Source: CAVZCC01 sp963773765 (GTDB lineage Bacteria > Actinomycetota > Acidimicrobiia > Acidimicrobiales > Microtrichaceae). Taken from it: a DNA stretch of 64,000 nt. Location of the stretch: assembly GCA_963773765.1 (NCBI GenBank), contig CAVZCC010000005.1, positions 434,001 to 498,000 of the forward strand. Reading direction: 5' to 3'. This document shows, piece after piece, positions 29,301 through 37,695 of this stretch. A program made the position numbers and the translations under genes. The notes beneath the pieces are model-generated. The model did no database searches, was not told where the DNA came from, and saw nothing but the letters and a program-made list of their open reading frames with translations. Position 1 is the first letter of the stretch; every line of letters begins with the position of its first letter.

Positions 29301-29699
29301 TCAGAGCCTCCGGCGCTTGGGGGGACGGCAGCCGTTGTGGGGCACCGGCGTGACGTCCTTGATGCCGGTCACCTCGATGCCCACGTTCTGGATGGAACGG
29401 ATGGCGGTCTCACGGCCGGAGCCGGGACCCTTCACCACCACGTCGACCTTGCGCACGCCGTGCTCCATGGCCCGGCGGGCGGCCTGCTCGGCGGCCAGCT
29501 GCGCCGCGAACGGCGTGGACTTGCGGGAGCCCTTGAACCCGGCGTTCCCGGCCGACGCCCAGGACAACACGTTGCCCTCCTGGTCGGTGATCGAGATGAT
29601 CGTGTTGTTGAACGAGCTCTTGATGTGCGCCACGCCGTGCGTGACGTGCTTGCGTTCCTTCTTGCGGGGACGACGGCCCCCAGCGGGTGGCTTGGCCAT
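29301..29699 (-). CDS. rpsK: 30S ribosomal protein S11
   Basis: 132 aa. SSFNNTIISITDQEGNVLSW, AAEQAARRAMEHGVRKVDVV and the C-terminal VPHNGCRPPKRRRL identify S11. Its start overlaps the rpsM stop by one base. Confidence 0.98.
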   Translation of the reverse strand: MAKPPAGGRRPRKKERKHVTHGVAHIKSSFNNTIISITDQEGNVLSWASAGNAGFKGSRKSTPFAAQLAAEQAARRAMEHGVRKVDVVVKGPGSGRETAIRSIQNVGIEVTGIKDVTPVPHNGCRPPKRRRL

Positions 29700-30076
29700 T
29701 ACTTGCGGACCTTCTTCTTGCCGGCGACGGTCTTCTTGGGACCCTTGCGGGTGCGGGCGTTGGTGTGGGTGCGCTGGCCCCTGACGGGCAGGCCCCGGCG
29801 GTGACGGAGGCCCTGGTAACAGCCGATCTCCATCTTCCGCTTGATGTTCTGGTTGACCTCACGGCGGAGGTCACCCTCCACCTTGAAGTTCTCCTCGATG
29901 AATCCACGGAGCTTGGTGACCTCCGAGTCCGTGAGGTCACGGACCCGGGTGGAGGCGTCGATGTCCGTCGCCTCGCAGATCTGCTCGGCCGCGGTGCGGC
30001 CGATTCCGTAGATGTAGGTCAGGGAGATGACCAGTCGCTTCTCCCTGGGGATGTCGACGCCGGCGATACGTGCCAT
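29699..30076 (-). CDS. rpsM: 30S ribosomal protein S13
   Basis: 125 aa. MARIAGVDIPREKRLVISLT, YIYGIGRTAAEQIC, and the basic tail GLPVRGQRTHTNARTRKGPK are standard S13 features at the subunit interface. Confidence 0.98.
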   Translation of the reverse strand: MARIAGVDIPREKRLVISLTYIYGIGRTAAEQICEATDIDASTRVRDLTDSEVTKLRGFIEENFKVEGDLRREVNQNIKRKMEIGCYQGLRHRRGLPVRGQRTHTNARTRKGPKKTVAGKKKVRK

Positions 30077-30100
30077 GGATGCTCAGTTCCTCAACAGTTC

Positions 30101-30214
30101 TCAGCCCTGCCGCTGCTTGTGGCGGGGGTTGTCGCAGATGACCATCACGCGGCCGTGGCGGCGGATCACCCTGCACTTCTCACAGATCTTCTTGACGCTC
30201 GGTCGAACCTTCAT
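30101..30214 (-). CDS. rpmJ: 50S ribosomal protein L36, zinc form
   Basis: 37 aa: MKVRPSVKKICEKCRVIRRH at the start, then Cys and His further on. The C-x2-C, C and H ligands of the zinc (C+) form are all present. Placed between infA and rpsM as usual. Confidence 0.97.
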   Translation of the reverse strand: MKVRPSVKKICEKCRVIRRHGRVMVICDNPRHKQRQG

Positions 30215-30231
30215 CTGTTTCCCTGACTGCG

Positions 30232-30456
30232 TTACTTGTAGCGGTAGGTGATCCGACCCCGGGAGAGGTCGTAGGGGGTGAGTTCCACCTGCACCTTGTC
30301 CCCCGGGAGGATGCGGATGTAGTGCATCCGCATCTTGCCGGAGATGTGCGCCAGCACCTTGTGGCCGTTCTCGAGTTCCACCCGGAACATGGCATTGGGG
30401 AGCGGTTCGACGACCGTTCCTTCGAGGACGATGGCGTCTTCCTTGGGCTTGGGCAG
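30232..30456 (-). CDS. infA: translation initiation factor IF-1, apparent CTG start
   Basis: 74 aa, the exact family length. PKPKEDAIVLEGTVVEPLPN, MFRVELENGHKVLAHISGKM and RMHYIRILPGDKVQVELTPY match the OB-fold of IF-1. The reading frame has no ATG, GTG or TTG near its beginning: upstream of CCC AAG are CTG, GTT and then TGA. A perfect AGGAGG (30464-30469) lies exactly seven bases before the CTG at 30456, so CTG is the likely start. The ATG at 30463 directly abuts the ribosome site and is in another frame. Lies between adk and rpmJ. Confidence 0.92.
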   Translation of the reverse strand: MPKPKEDAIVLEGTVVEPLPNAMFRVELENGHKVLAHISGKMRMHYIRILPGDKVQVELTPYDLSRGRITYRYK

Positions 30457-30583
30457 AACTCATCCTCCTGATGGATCCCCGGGGGGTGGGCATTGACGAT
30501 GCGCGTGCAGGACGAGTCCGCACGGGCCGACCGACGATGATAGGGGAAAGTCCGGCCGCGATCAAAGGCGGGCCGGGGAGCCT

Positions 30584-31243
30584 TCAGCCGACCCGCTCCT
30601 CGATGACCGCGGCCAGCTTCTGGGCGATGTCGTCGGGGTCCCCCACACCGTCCACGGTGACCAGGAGCCCACGCTCGGAGAACCAGGCCAGGAGGGGGGC
30701 CGTCTGCTCGTTGTAGAGCGCCAGGCGCTTGCGGACGGCGTCCTCCCGGTCGTCGTCGCGCAGGACGACCTCTCCGCCGCACTTGGCGCAGACCCCGCTG
30801 GTGGCCGACTCGTCCCGTCCCACGGAGTAGGTGGTCCCGCAGCTCCGGCAGACCCGGCGGCCGGTGATGCGCTCCACCACGACCTCCTCGGGCACGTCCA
30901 GGTCGATGGCCAGGTGCACGCCCTCCGGGGCCAGCAGGCCCTGGAGGAACTCCGCCTGGCCCGGGGTCCGGGGGTAGCCGTCGAGCAGGAACCCGGGCAG
31001 GGCGTCGGGCTGGGCCAGGCGCTCGGTGACCACGCCCTCCATGACGTCGTCGGACACCAGTCCGCCGGCGTCCATGATCTCCTTGACCTGGAGGCCGAAG
31101 GCCGATCCGGAGGCCACCGCGGCGCGCAGCATGTCGCCGGTGGAGATGTGCGGCACGCCGTAGCGCTCGGCCAGGCGCGACGCCTGGGTGCCCTTGCCGG
31201 CACCCTGACGGCCGAAGATGATCAGGCGGACCCCCGTACCCAT
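30584..31243 (-). CDS. adk: adenylate kinase, zinc-lid form
   Basis: Balances ATP, ADP and AMP. The P-loop is IIFGRQGAGKGTQASRLAER. The lid has four Cys (CRSC and CAKC flanking TTYSVGRDESATSG), so it is the zinc-binding type. DGYPRTPGQAEFL is the NMP-binding mark. ATG 31243 gives 219 aa. A TTG at 31255, seven bases after GGAGG, would add four residues and has the better ribosome site. No map gene follows, unlike many spc operons. Confidence 0.97.
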   Translation of the reverse strand: MGTGVRLIIFGRQGAGKGTQASRLAERYGVPHISTGDMLRAAVASGSAFGLQVKEIMDAGGLVSDDVMEGVVTERLAQPDALPGFLLDGYPRTPGQAEFLQGLLAPEGVHLAIDLDVPEEVVVERITGRRVCRSCGTTYSVGRDESATSGVCAKCGGEVVLRDDDREDAVRKRLALYNEQTAPLLAWFSERGLLVTVDGVGDPDDIAQKLAAVIEERVG

Positions 31244-31325
31244 CCCGGAATTCAAGCCACGACCTCCCTCGAGGCGCAAGTGCGCCGGCACAGCCATCCC
31301 GCTCCGGCCCGGGGCCGGCGCGGTC

Positions 31326-32654
31326 TCACTTGGTGGACAGGAAGCCTTCGTAGTTCCGCATCATCAGCTGGCTGTCGACCTGCTTCATGGTCTCCAGCGC
31401 CACACCCACGGCGATCAGCAGCGACGTGCCACCGATGGAATAGGCGGCACCGCTGGCCCCGGCACCCAGCAGGAACCGGACCAGGATGGTCGGGCTGATG
31501 GCCAGGATGGCGATGAAGATGGCGCCGGGGAGGGTGATGCGGTTGAGGACCTTGGCCAGGTAGGTCTCGGTCTGCGGACCGGGACGGATGCCCGGGATGA
31601 ACCCGCCCTGCTTGCGCAGGTTGTCCGCCTGCTGGACGGGGTCGAAGGCGATGGCCGTGTAGAAGTACGCGAACCCGACGATGAGCAGGGCCAGGACCGC
31701 CAGGTAGAACGGGTTGACGGTGTTGGCCAGGTTGTCGTTGATCCACTTGGACACGCTGGCGCCCCAGCCGTCGGACGGCAGGACCTGGCTCAGCAGCACC
31801 GGCAGGTTGATCACGGCGCTGGCGAAGATGATGGGCACCACGCCGGCCTGGTTGACCTTGAGCGGGATGTAGGTGCTCTGCCCCGCGTACATCCGGCGCC
31901 CGACCACACGCTTGGCGAACTGCACCGGGATGCGGCGCTGGCCCAGCTCGATGAAGACGATGAACAGCAGCATCACCACGAAGAAGGCCAGGAAGATGGC
32001 CAGCTTCACCGCACCGTTCTCCGCGGCGTACACGGCGGAGAAGGCGCTGGGCAGCCCCGAGACGACCGAGCAGAAGATGATGAGCGACATGCCGTTGCCG
32101 ATGCCGCGGTTGGTGATGAGCTCGCCCATCCACATGAGCAGGGCGGACCCGGCGGTGAACGTGGTCACGATCAGCAGGACCACCTGGGGGCTGAAGTCGG
32201 GCACCAGGTCCAGGTTGGACTGGCTGCCGGTCAGGCCGCCGCCGCCGTTGTGGAACAGGAACACCAGGCCGGTCGACTGCAGGATCGAGATGCCGATGGT
32301 CAGGTAGCGGGTCCACTGGGTGGTCTTGCGCTGTCCCACCGCCCCCTGCTGCTGCCACTCCTGCAGCTTGGGGATCACCACGGTCAGGATCTGCATGATG
32401 ATCGAGCTGGTGATGTACGGCATGATCCCCAGCGCGAACAGGCTGAACCGGGTGAGGGCACGGCCGGAGAACAGCTGGAGGAAGGCGAGCACCCCGCCCT
32501 CCCGGGCCTGGTCCTCGATGGCGTTGACCGCGTTCTGGTCGATGCCGGGAACCGGGATGTAGGAGCCGAACCGGTACAGGACCAGCATGAACAAGCTGAA
32601 CAGGACCTTGTTGCGGAGGTCCGCCACCTTGAAGATGTTCCCGATTCGAGACAC
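31326..32654 (-). CDS. secY: preprotein translocase subunit SecY
   Basis: Channel subunit of the Sec translocon in the plasma membrane; 442 aa, ten membrane helices. LFMLVLYRFGSYIPVPGID in helix 1, FSLFALGIMPYITSSIIMQI, and RITLPGAIFIAILAISPTIL are typical. It sits between rplO and adk. SecE is encoded near 61 kb. Confidence 0.98.
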   Translation of the reverse strand: MSRIGNIFKVADLRNKVLFSLFMLVLYRFGSYIPVPGIDQNAVNAIEDQAREGGVLAFLQLFSGRALTRFSLFALGIMPYITSSIIMQILTVVIPKLQEWQQQGAVGQRKTTQWTRYLTIGISILQSTGLVFLFHNGGGGLTGSQSNLDLVPDFSPQVVLLIVTTFTAGSALLMWMGELITNRGIGNGMSLIIFCSVVSGLPSAFSAVYAAENGAVKLAIFLAFFVVMLLFIVFIELGQRRIPVQFAKRVVGRRMYAGQSTYIPLKVNQAGVVPIIFASAVINLPVLLSQVLPSDGWGASVSKWINDNLANTVNPFYLAVLALLIVGFAYFYTAIAFDPVQQADNLRKQGGFIPGIRPGPQTETYLAKVLNRITLPGAIFIAILAISPTILVRFLLGAGASGAAYSIGGTSLLIAVGVALETMKQVDSQLMMRNYEGFLSTK

Positions 32655-32749
32655 TGCTGCTCCCTGGAGCGCTTCAGATGCTGCGTTGGATCAGCGGGGA
32701 CCGTAGCCCACCGCGGACGGGCTGACCGAACGGGCCGGGGCCCGTGGGC

Positions 32750-33235
32750 TCATCGGTTGGTGTGGGCGCTGCCGGAGAAGGCGGGACGGACGCCGAAGGG
32801 CAGTGGCAGCTTCTCCACGGTGCCACCGGCACCGGTGACGGCGGCCTCCGCCGCGGCGGAGCAGGCGTGGACCTTGACCGTGACGGTGCGGGTGAGCTCG
32901 CCCCGGGCCAGGACCTTGACCAGGGCGCCCTTGGAGACCAGGCCCTTGGACCGCAGCGTCTCCGGGGTGACCTCGTCCAGCCCGGACGCCTCGATGGTGT
33001 CCAGGTTGATGACCTGGTACTCGATCCGGAACGGGTTGTTGAAGCCCCGCAGCTTGGGGATCCGCATGGACATCGGGAGCTGGCCGCCCTCGAAGCTCAC
33101 GGGGATGGTGTCACGGGCCTTCTGGCCCTTGGTGCCGCGGCCGGCGGTCTTGCCGCCCTTGCCCGCGATGCCCCGGCCGACGCGCTTGCGCCGCTTCCGG
33201 GAGCCGTCCGCCGGCTTCAGATCATGGACCTTCAT
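32750..33235 (-). CDS. rplO: 50S ribosomal protein L15
   Basis: 161 aa from ATG 33235. MKVHDLKPADGSRKRRKRVG, GRGTKGQKARDTIPVSFEGG and PMSMRIPKLRGFNN identify L15. The longer open frame upstream overlaps rpmD and is a shadow. Confidence 0.97.
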   Translation of the reverse strand: MKVHDLKPADGSRKRRKRVGRGIAGKGGKTAGRGTKGQKARDTIPVSFEGGQLPMSMRIPKLRGFNNPFRIEYQVINLDTIEASGLDEVTPETLRSKGLVSKGALVKVLARGELTRTVTVKVHACSAAAEAAVTGAGGTVEKLPLPFGVRPAFSGSAHTNR

Positions 33236-33236
33236 G

Positions 33237-33419
33237 TCAGTCGACCTCTTCGATCGTGACGAGGTGCGGCACCTTCTGGAGCTGGCCGCGCACGTCGGGG
33301 GTGTCGGGCAGGAGGTGGCTCTTGCCGATCCGGCCCAGCCCCAGGGCACGGAGGGTCCCCCGCTGCTTGGGCTTGGTGCCGATGCTGGAGCGCACCTGGG
33401 TGATCTTCAGCTGGGTCAT
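33237..33419 (-). CDS. rpmD: 50S ribosomal protein L30
   Basis: 60 aa, the bacterial length. LKITQVRSSIGTKPKQRGTL and ALGLGRIGKSHLLPDTPDV are diagnostic. ATG at 33419 overlaps the rpsE stop (ATGA). Confidence 0.97.
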   Translation of the reverse strand: MTQLKITQVRSSIGTKPKQRGTLRALGLGRIGKSHLLPDTPDVRGQLQKVPHLVTIEEVD

Positions 33420-33988
33420 CACGCCACCTCGAACGGCTCGGGCGCCGGGCCGCGCTGGGTCTCCTGGTAGGCCTTGAGCAGGCCGGCGGGGATGATGTCC
33501 TCCACCGGGAGGCCGCGGAGGGCGGCGATCTCGTCGGGGCGGCGCAGCTCCTGCAGGCCGGCGACGGTGGCCTTGGCCACGTTGATGTAGTTGGACGAGC
33601 CCAGCGACTTGCACAGCACGTCGCTGATGCCGGCCTCCTCCAGGATGGCCCGGGCCGCGCCACCGGCGATCACGCCGGTACCGGGGGCCGCGGGCTTGAG
33701 CAGCACGCGGCCGGCGCCGACCACGCCGATGACGGGGTGGATGATGGTGCCGCCGGCCAGGGGCACGGAGAACAGGTTCTTGCGGGCCTCCTCGGTGCCC
33801 TTCTGGATGGCGAGGGGCACCTCCTTGGCCTTGCCGTAGCCCAGGCCGACCCGGCCTGCGCCGTCACCGATGACCACCAGCGCGGTGAAGGAGAACCGAC
33901 GTCCGCCCTTCACCACCTTGGCCACGCGGTTGATGTTGATGACCCGCGACTCACGCAGCTGCAGGTCGGAATCGTTGTTCGGTGCCAT
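33419..33988 (-). CDS. rpsE: 30S ribosomal protein S5
   Basis: 189 aa. VININRVAKVVKGGRRFSFT, GDGAGRVGLGYGKAKEVPLA and SLGSSNYINVAKATVAGL are standard. The loop residues linked to spectinomycin resistance look wild type. Confidence 0.98.
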   Translation of the reverse strand: MAPNNDSDLQLRESRVININRVAKVVKGGRRFSFTALVVIGDGAGRVGLGYGKAKEVPLAIQKGTEEARKNLFSVPLAGGTIIHPVIGVVGAGRVLLKPAAPGTGVIAGGAARAILEEAGISDVLCKSLGSSNYINVAKATVAGLQELRRPDEIAALRGLPVEDIIPAGLLKAYQETQRGPAPEPFEVA

Positions 33989-34353
33989 CAGAACTCCAGT
34001 CCTGCTTCGCGTGCTGCGTCGGCCAGTGCGGCCACCCGGCCGTGGTAGCGGAAGCCACCCCGGTCGAACACCACCGTGTCGATGCCGGCGGCCTTGGCCC
34101 GTTCCGCCACCAGGGTCCCGACCTTGGCCGCCGCCTCGCAGTTGGAGGTGGAGCCACTGCGGAGGTCGGTCTCCAGGGTGCTGGCGGTGGCCAGCGTACG
34201 GCCGGCGCGGTCGTCGATGACCTGGGCCACCACGTGCCGGTTGGACCGGAACACGGCCAGGCGCGGACGCTCGGGCGTGCCGTGGACCTGCTTGCGCACA
34301 CGGGCATGGCGCCGGGTGCGCCCGTCCCGCTTCTGCTTGCTCTTGTCACTCAT
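33988..34353 (-). CDS. rplR: 50S ribosomal protein L18
   Basis: 121 aa. RRHARVRKQVHGTPERPRLA, VFRSNRHVVAQVIDD and DRGGFRYHGRVAALADAARE identify this 5S rRNA-binding protein. Its stop overlaps the rpsE start by one base. Confidence 0.98.
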   Translation of the reverse strand: MSDKSKQKRDGRTRRHARVRKQVHGTPERPRLAVFRSNRHVVAQVIDDRAGRTLATASTLETDLRSGSTSNCEAAAKVGTLVAERAKAAGIDTVVFDRGGFRYHGRVAALADAAREAGLEF

Positions 34354-34386
34354 CTCACTTACCGACTCTCTTCATCGGGCCGCTCA

Positions 34387-34923
34387 TCACTTACCGGCCT
34401 TTCCGGCCTTGCGCCGGACCCGCTCGTCCACGTAGCGGACGCCCTTGCCCTTGTAGGGCTCGGGCTCCCGCCAGGCACGGATGTTGGCCGCGACCTGGCC
34501 CACGAGCTGCTTGTCGATCCCGTGCACCTCGATCCGGGTGGGCTGGGGGACGTTGAAGGTGATGCCGTCGGGGGCCTCCACCACCACGGGGTGGGAGAAG
34601 CCCAGCGACAGCTCCAGGCCCGACCCCTTGGGGGTGGCCCGGTAGCCGACGCCGACGATGTCCAGGTCCTTGTGGAACCCGTCGGTGACGCCGGTGACCA
34701 TGTTCTGGACCAGCGACCGGACCAGGCCGTGCAGCGAGCGGCTCTCGCGCTCGTCGTCGGCCCGCTCCACCACGATCGTGTCGCCGTCCTGGCGGACGGT
34801 GACCTGCTCGGGCACGGTCCGGGACAGCTCGCCCTTGGGGCCCTTGACCGCGATGTCGGAGCCGTTGATGCTCACGGTCACGCCGCCGGGGACAGGAATG
34901 GGTGCTTTGCCGATGCGGGACAT
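34387..34923 (-). CDS. rplF: 50S ribosomal protein L6
   Basis: 178 aa from ATG 34923. MSRIGKAPIPVPGGVTVSIN, GVGYRATPKGSGLELSLGFS and the C-terminal PYKGKGVRYVDERVRRKAGK are typical. An upstream in-frame extension to 34962 overlaps rpsH and is rejected. Confidence 0.98.
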   Translation of the reverse strand: MSRIGKAPIPVPGGVTVSINGSDIAVKGPKGELSRTVPEQVTVRQDGDTIVVERADDERESRSLHGLVRSLVQNMVTGVTDGFHKDLDIVGVGYRATPKGSGLELSLGFSHPVVVEAPDGITFNVPQPTRIEVHGIDKQLVGQVAANIRAWREPEPYKGKGVRYVDERVRRKAGKAGK

Positions 34924-34933
34924 CAGGCCTCCC

Positions 34934-35338
34934 TCACCAGACGTGGCACAGGACCTCACCACCGATCCGCTGGCGTCGAGCCTCGCGGTCGGTCATGAGT
35001 CCCTTGCTCGTGGACAGGACGGCGATACCGAGCCCGCCGAGCACTCGTTCGAGCTCGTCGTGCTTGCGGTAGACCCGGAGGCCGGGCTTGGACACCCGGC
35101 GCAGGCCGGAGATGACCCGCTTGCGCTCGGGCGAGTACTTCATGTCGATGTTGAGGTACTGCCCGGGTCCCCGGGGGTTGTCCTCGATGGTGTAGCCGAC
35201 GATGTAGCCCTCCTTCTCCAGCAGGCCCGCCAGGGCCTCCTTGAGCTTGGAGGAGGGCATCTTCACCTCGTCATGCATCGCGGTGTTCGCGTTGCGGATG
35301 CGGGTGAGCATGTCGGCGATCGGATCAGTCATGGTCAT
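34934..35338 (-). CDS. rpsH: 30S ribosomal protein S8
   Basis: 134 aa from ATG 35338; a second ATG at 35332 would give 132. TDPIADMLTRIRNANTAMHD and STSKGLMTDREARRQRIGGE are diagnostic. Regulator of the spc operon in some bacteria; no structured target was traced here. Confidence 0.97.
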   Translation of the reverse strand: MTMTDPIADMLTRIRNANTAMHDEVKMPSSKLKEALAGLLEKEGYIVGYTIEDNPRGPGQYLNIDMKYSPERKRVISGLRRVSKPGLRVYRKHDELERVLGGLGIAVLSTSKGLMTDREARRQRIGGEVLCHVW

Positions 35339-35354
35339 TTTCGGTCGCCTCCTC

Positions 35355-35540
35355 TCACCAGCTCGCCTTGGTGACACCAGGAATCTCGCCCGCATGGGCC
35401 AGTTCCCGGAGACACACCCGGCAGAGTCCGAACTTGCGGTACACCGAACGTGGGCGCCCGCACCTGCGGCACCGGGTGTACCCCCGCACCTTGAACTTGG
35501 GCTTGCGCTGCTGCTTCTGCTTCAGAGCCTCGGTCGCCAT
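35355..35540 (-). CDS. rpsZ: 30S ribosomal protein S14, zinc form (type Z)
   Basis: 61 aa. CRRC and CRVC provide the four zinc ligands, and GYTRCRRCGRPRSVYRKFGL is the core. The short zinc form is the one normally encoded in the spc operon of actinobacteria. Confidence 0.97.
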   Translation of the reverse strand: MATEALKQKQQRKPKFKVRGYTRCRRCGRPRSVYRKFGLCRVCLRELAHAGEIPGVTKASW

Positions 35541-35542
35541 GG

Positions 35543-36109
35543 TTACTGCTGCCCTTCACGACGGAACGGGAAGCCGAAGGCGTCAAGGAGTCCCTTGCCC
35601 TCGGCATCGGTTCGAGCGGTGGTCACGATCGTGATGTCCATGCCCCGGGGAGCATCGATCTTGTCGTAGTCGATCTCCGGGAAGATCAACTGTTCGGTCA
35701 CGCCGAAGGTGTAGTTCCCCCGGCCGTCGAAGCTCCTGGGCGACAGGCCGCGGAAGTCGCGGATGCGGGGGATGGCCAGCGTGATCAGCCGGTCGAAGAA
35801 CTCCCACATGTTGTCGCCGCGGAGCGTCACCTTGACGCCGATGGCGTTGCCCTCACGGAGCTTGAACCCGGCGATGGACTTCTTGGCCTTGGTGATCACC
35901 GGCTTCTGGCCGCAGATGACGGTGAGGTCACCCACGACCTTGTCCAGCAGGCCACGGTTCTCCGTGGCCTGGCCGGCGCCGACGTTCACCACGATCTTCT
36001 CCAGCCGGGGGACCTCCATGATGTTGCCCAGGCCCAGCTGCTCCTGCAGCGAGGCACGGACCTCATCGTTGTACTTGGCCTTGAGTCGCGGCACGGTCAG
36101 GGTGCTCAC
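35543..36109 (-). CDS. rplE: 50S ribosomal protein L5
   Basis: 188 aa. NIMEVPRLEKIVVNVGAGQA, KSIAGFKLREGNAIGVKVTL and RDFRGLSPRSFDGRGNYTFG mark L5, which binds 5S rRNA. The GTG start overlaps the rplX stop by GTGA. Confidence 0.98.
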   Translation of the reverse strand: MSTLTVPRLKAKYNDEVRASLQEQLGLGNIMEVPRLEKIVVNVGAGQATENRGLLDKVVGDLTVICGQKPVITKAKKSIAGFKLREGNAIGVKVTLRGDNMWEFFDRLITLAIPRIRDFRGLSPRSFDGRGNYTFGVTEQLIFPEIDYDKIDAPRGMDITIVTTARTDAEGKGLLDAFGFPFRREGQQ

Positions 36110-36411
36110 AGCTCACCTCCGGTGGTCCGCGCGATGCGGGTCTTGTCGCCGTCGGCACCGATCCGGTACCCGACACGGGTGGTCTTCCCGTCCCGGTCGA
36201 CCAGCGAGACGTTGGACACGTCGATCGGCATCGGCTTGTCGATGATGCCGCCCTGCTGCATGGAACGGGTCGGCTTCTGGTGCTTCTTGGCCACGTTCAC
36301 GCCCTCGACGGTCACCTTGCCGGCGGCGGTGTGGACGGTGATGACCTCACCCTCCTTGCCCCGGTCCTTGCCGGTGAGGACCCTGACGTGGTCACCCTTG
36401 CGGATCTTCAT
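36106..36411 (-). CDS. rplX: 50S ribosomal protein L24
   Basis: 101 aa. MKIRKGDHVRVLTGKDRGKE carries the KOW motif. VEGVNVAKKHQKPTRSMQQG and the terminal segment are standard. Lies one base after rplN. Confidence 0.97.
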   Translation of the reverse strand: MKIRKGDHVRVLTGKDRGKEGEVITVHTAAGKVTVEGVNVAKKHQKPTRSMQQGGIIDKPMPIDVSNVSLVDRDGKTTRVGYRIGADGDKTRIARTTGGEL

Positions 36412-36412
36412 G

Positions 36413-36781
36413 TCAGATCACCTCCGGGGCGAGCGAGACGATGCGCATGAACTTCTTGTCGCGGAGCTCACGGCCGACGGGGCCGAAGATGCGGGTCCCG
36501 CGGGGCTGGCGCTGGTCGTTGATGAGGACGGCGGCGTTCTCGTCGAAGCGGATGTAGCTGCCGTCGGAACGACGCTTCTCCTTCTTGACCCGGACGACGA
36601 CGCACTTGACGACGTCGCCCTTCTTGACCGCGGCACCCGGCAGGGCGTCCTTGACGGTGGCGACGAACACGTCGCCGATCGAGGCGTACCGCCGGCGCGA
36701 CCCACCGAGGACCTTGATGACGAGGACCTCGCGGGCACCGGAGTTGTCCGCCACCCGGAGGCGGCTCTCCTGCTGGATCAT
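36413..36781 (-). CDS. rplN: 50S ribosomal protein L14
   Basis: 122 aa. MIQQESRLRVADNSGAREVL, GDVFVATVKDALPGAAVKKG and GTRIFGPVGRELRDKKFMRI are invariant L14 segments. The ATG overlaps the rpsQ stop. Confidence 0.98.
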   Translation of the reverse strand: MIQQESRLRVADNSGAREVLVIKVLGGSRRRYASIGDVFVATVKDALPGAAVKKGDVVKCVVVRVKKEKRRSDGSYIRFDENAAVLINDQRQPRGTRIFGPVGRELRDKKFMRIVSLAPEVI

Positions 36782-37056
36782 CGGGCACGCTCCAGGACTT
36801 CCACGACCCGCCAGCGCTTGAGCTTGGACAGGGGCCGGGTCTCCATGACGCGGACGCGGTCGCCGATGTTCAGGTCGTTGTCCTGGTCATGGACGTACAG
36901 CTTCTTGTCCTGCTGCATCGTCTTGTTGTACCGGGGGTGTCGCACCCGCTCGGTCACGGTGACGATGGCGGTGCGGTCCATCTTGTTGGAGGTGACGATG
37001 CCTTCGCGCACCTTGCGTGCGTTGCGCTCGGCAGTCGTCGGAGCGGTGTCGCTCAT
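36778..37056 (-). CDS. rpsQ: 30S ribosomal protein S17
   Basis: 92 aa. REGIVTSNKMDRTAIVTVTE and VHDQDNDLNIGDRVRVMETR identify S17. A short unstructured N-terminus (MSDTAPTTAERNA) precedes the fold. Overlaps rpmC and rplN by four bases each. Confidence 0.98.
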   Translation of the reverse strand: MSDTAPTTAERNARKVREGIVTSNKMDRTAIVTVTERVRHPRYNKTMQQDKKLYVHDQDNDLNIGDRVRVMETRPLSKLKRWRVVEVLERAR

Positions 37057-37277
37057 GACGCCTCACTTCCGACGGCCGCCTCGGCGGCCTCGATCTCACG
37101 GGCCCGCAGCTCGGTCATGAGGCGGGCGATGTCCTTCTTGGTCTGCTTGATGCGGGCCGAGTTGTCCAGCTGGCCGGTGGCCAGCTGGAACCGCAGCTTG
37201 AACAGGCGGTCCTTCTCCTCGGCGAGACGGTCGACGAGCTGGGAATCACCCAGGTCGCGCACGGAGTCCTTGGCCAT
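37053..37277 (-). CDS. rpmC: 50S ribosomal protein L29
   Basis: 74 aa. KDSVRDLGDSQLVDRLAEEK and LFKLRFQLATGQLDNSARIK are typical. Sits between rplP and rpsQ with overlapping start and stop codons. Confidence 0.97.
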   Translation of the reverse strand: MAKDSVRDLGDSQLVDRLAEEKDRLFKLRFQLATGQLDNSARIKQTKKDIARLMTELRAREIEAAEAAVGSEAS

Positions 37278-37693
37278 CAGAAGCCCTCCTCACGCATGAC
37301 GATCTTGGCCTTGATGGGCAGCTTCTGGATGGCGCGGTTGAGTGCGCCCCGGGCCACCTCGTCGTCCGGGTAGGACAGTTCGAACAGGACCCGGCCGGGA
37401 CGCACGACGGCGACCCAGCGCTCCGGGTTGCCCTTGCCGGACCCCATGCGGGTCTCGGCCGGCTTCTGGGTGACGGGCTTGTCCGGGAACACGTTGATCC
37501 AGACCTTGCCGCCGCGCTTGATGTGGCGCGTCATCGCGATACGGGCCGCCTCGATCTGGCGGGCGGTGATCCAGCCCGGCTCCAGGGCCTGGATGCCGTA
37601 CTGGCCGTGGGTGACCTCGGTGCCGCCCTTGGCGACCCCGCGCATGCGACCGCGGTGCTGCTTGCGGTGCTTGACCTTCCGTGGCATCAACAT
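37277..37693 (-). CDS. rplP: 50S ribosomal protein L16
   Basis: 138 aa. MPRKVKHRKQHRGRMRGVAK, RIAMTRHIKRGGKVWINVFP and TRMGSGKGNPERWVAVVRPG are diagnostic. ATG 37693 or 37687 may start it. Confidence 0.98.
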   Translation of the reverse strand: MLMPRKVKHRKQHRGRMRGVAKGGTEVTHGQYGIQALEPGWITARQIEAARIAMTRHIKRGGKVWINVFPDKPVTQKPAETRMGSGKGNPERWVAVVRPGRVLFELSYPDDEVARGALNRAIQKLPIKAKIVMREEGF

Positions 37694-37695
37694 GA

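Noticed and set aside
30101..30463. ATG at 30463 as the start of a 120-residue basic protein over infA and rpmJ
   Set aside because: The frame is a shadow of IF-1, and the ATG directly touches the ribosome site, leaving no spacing.
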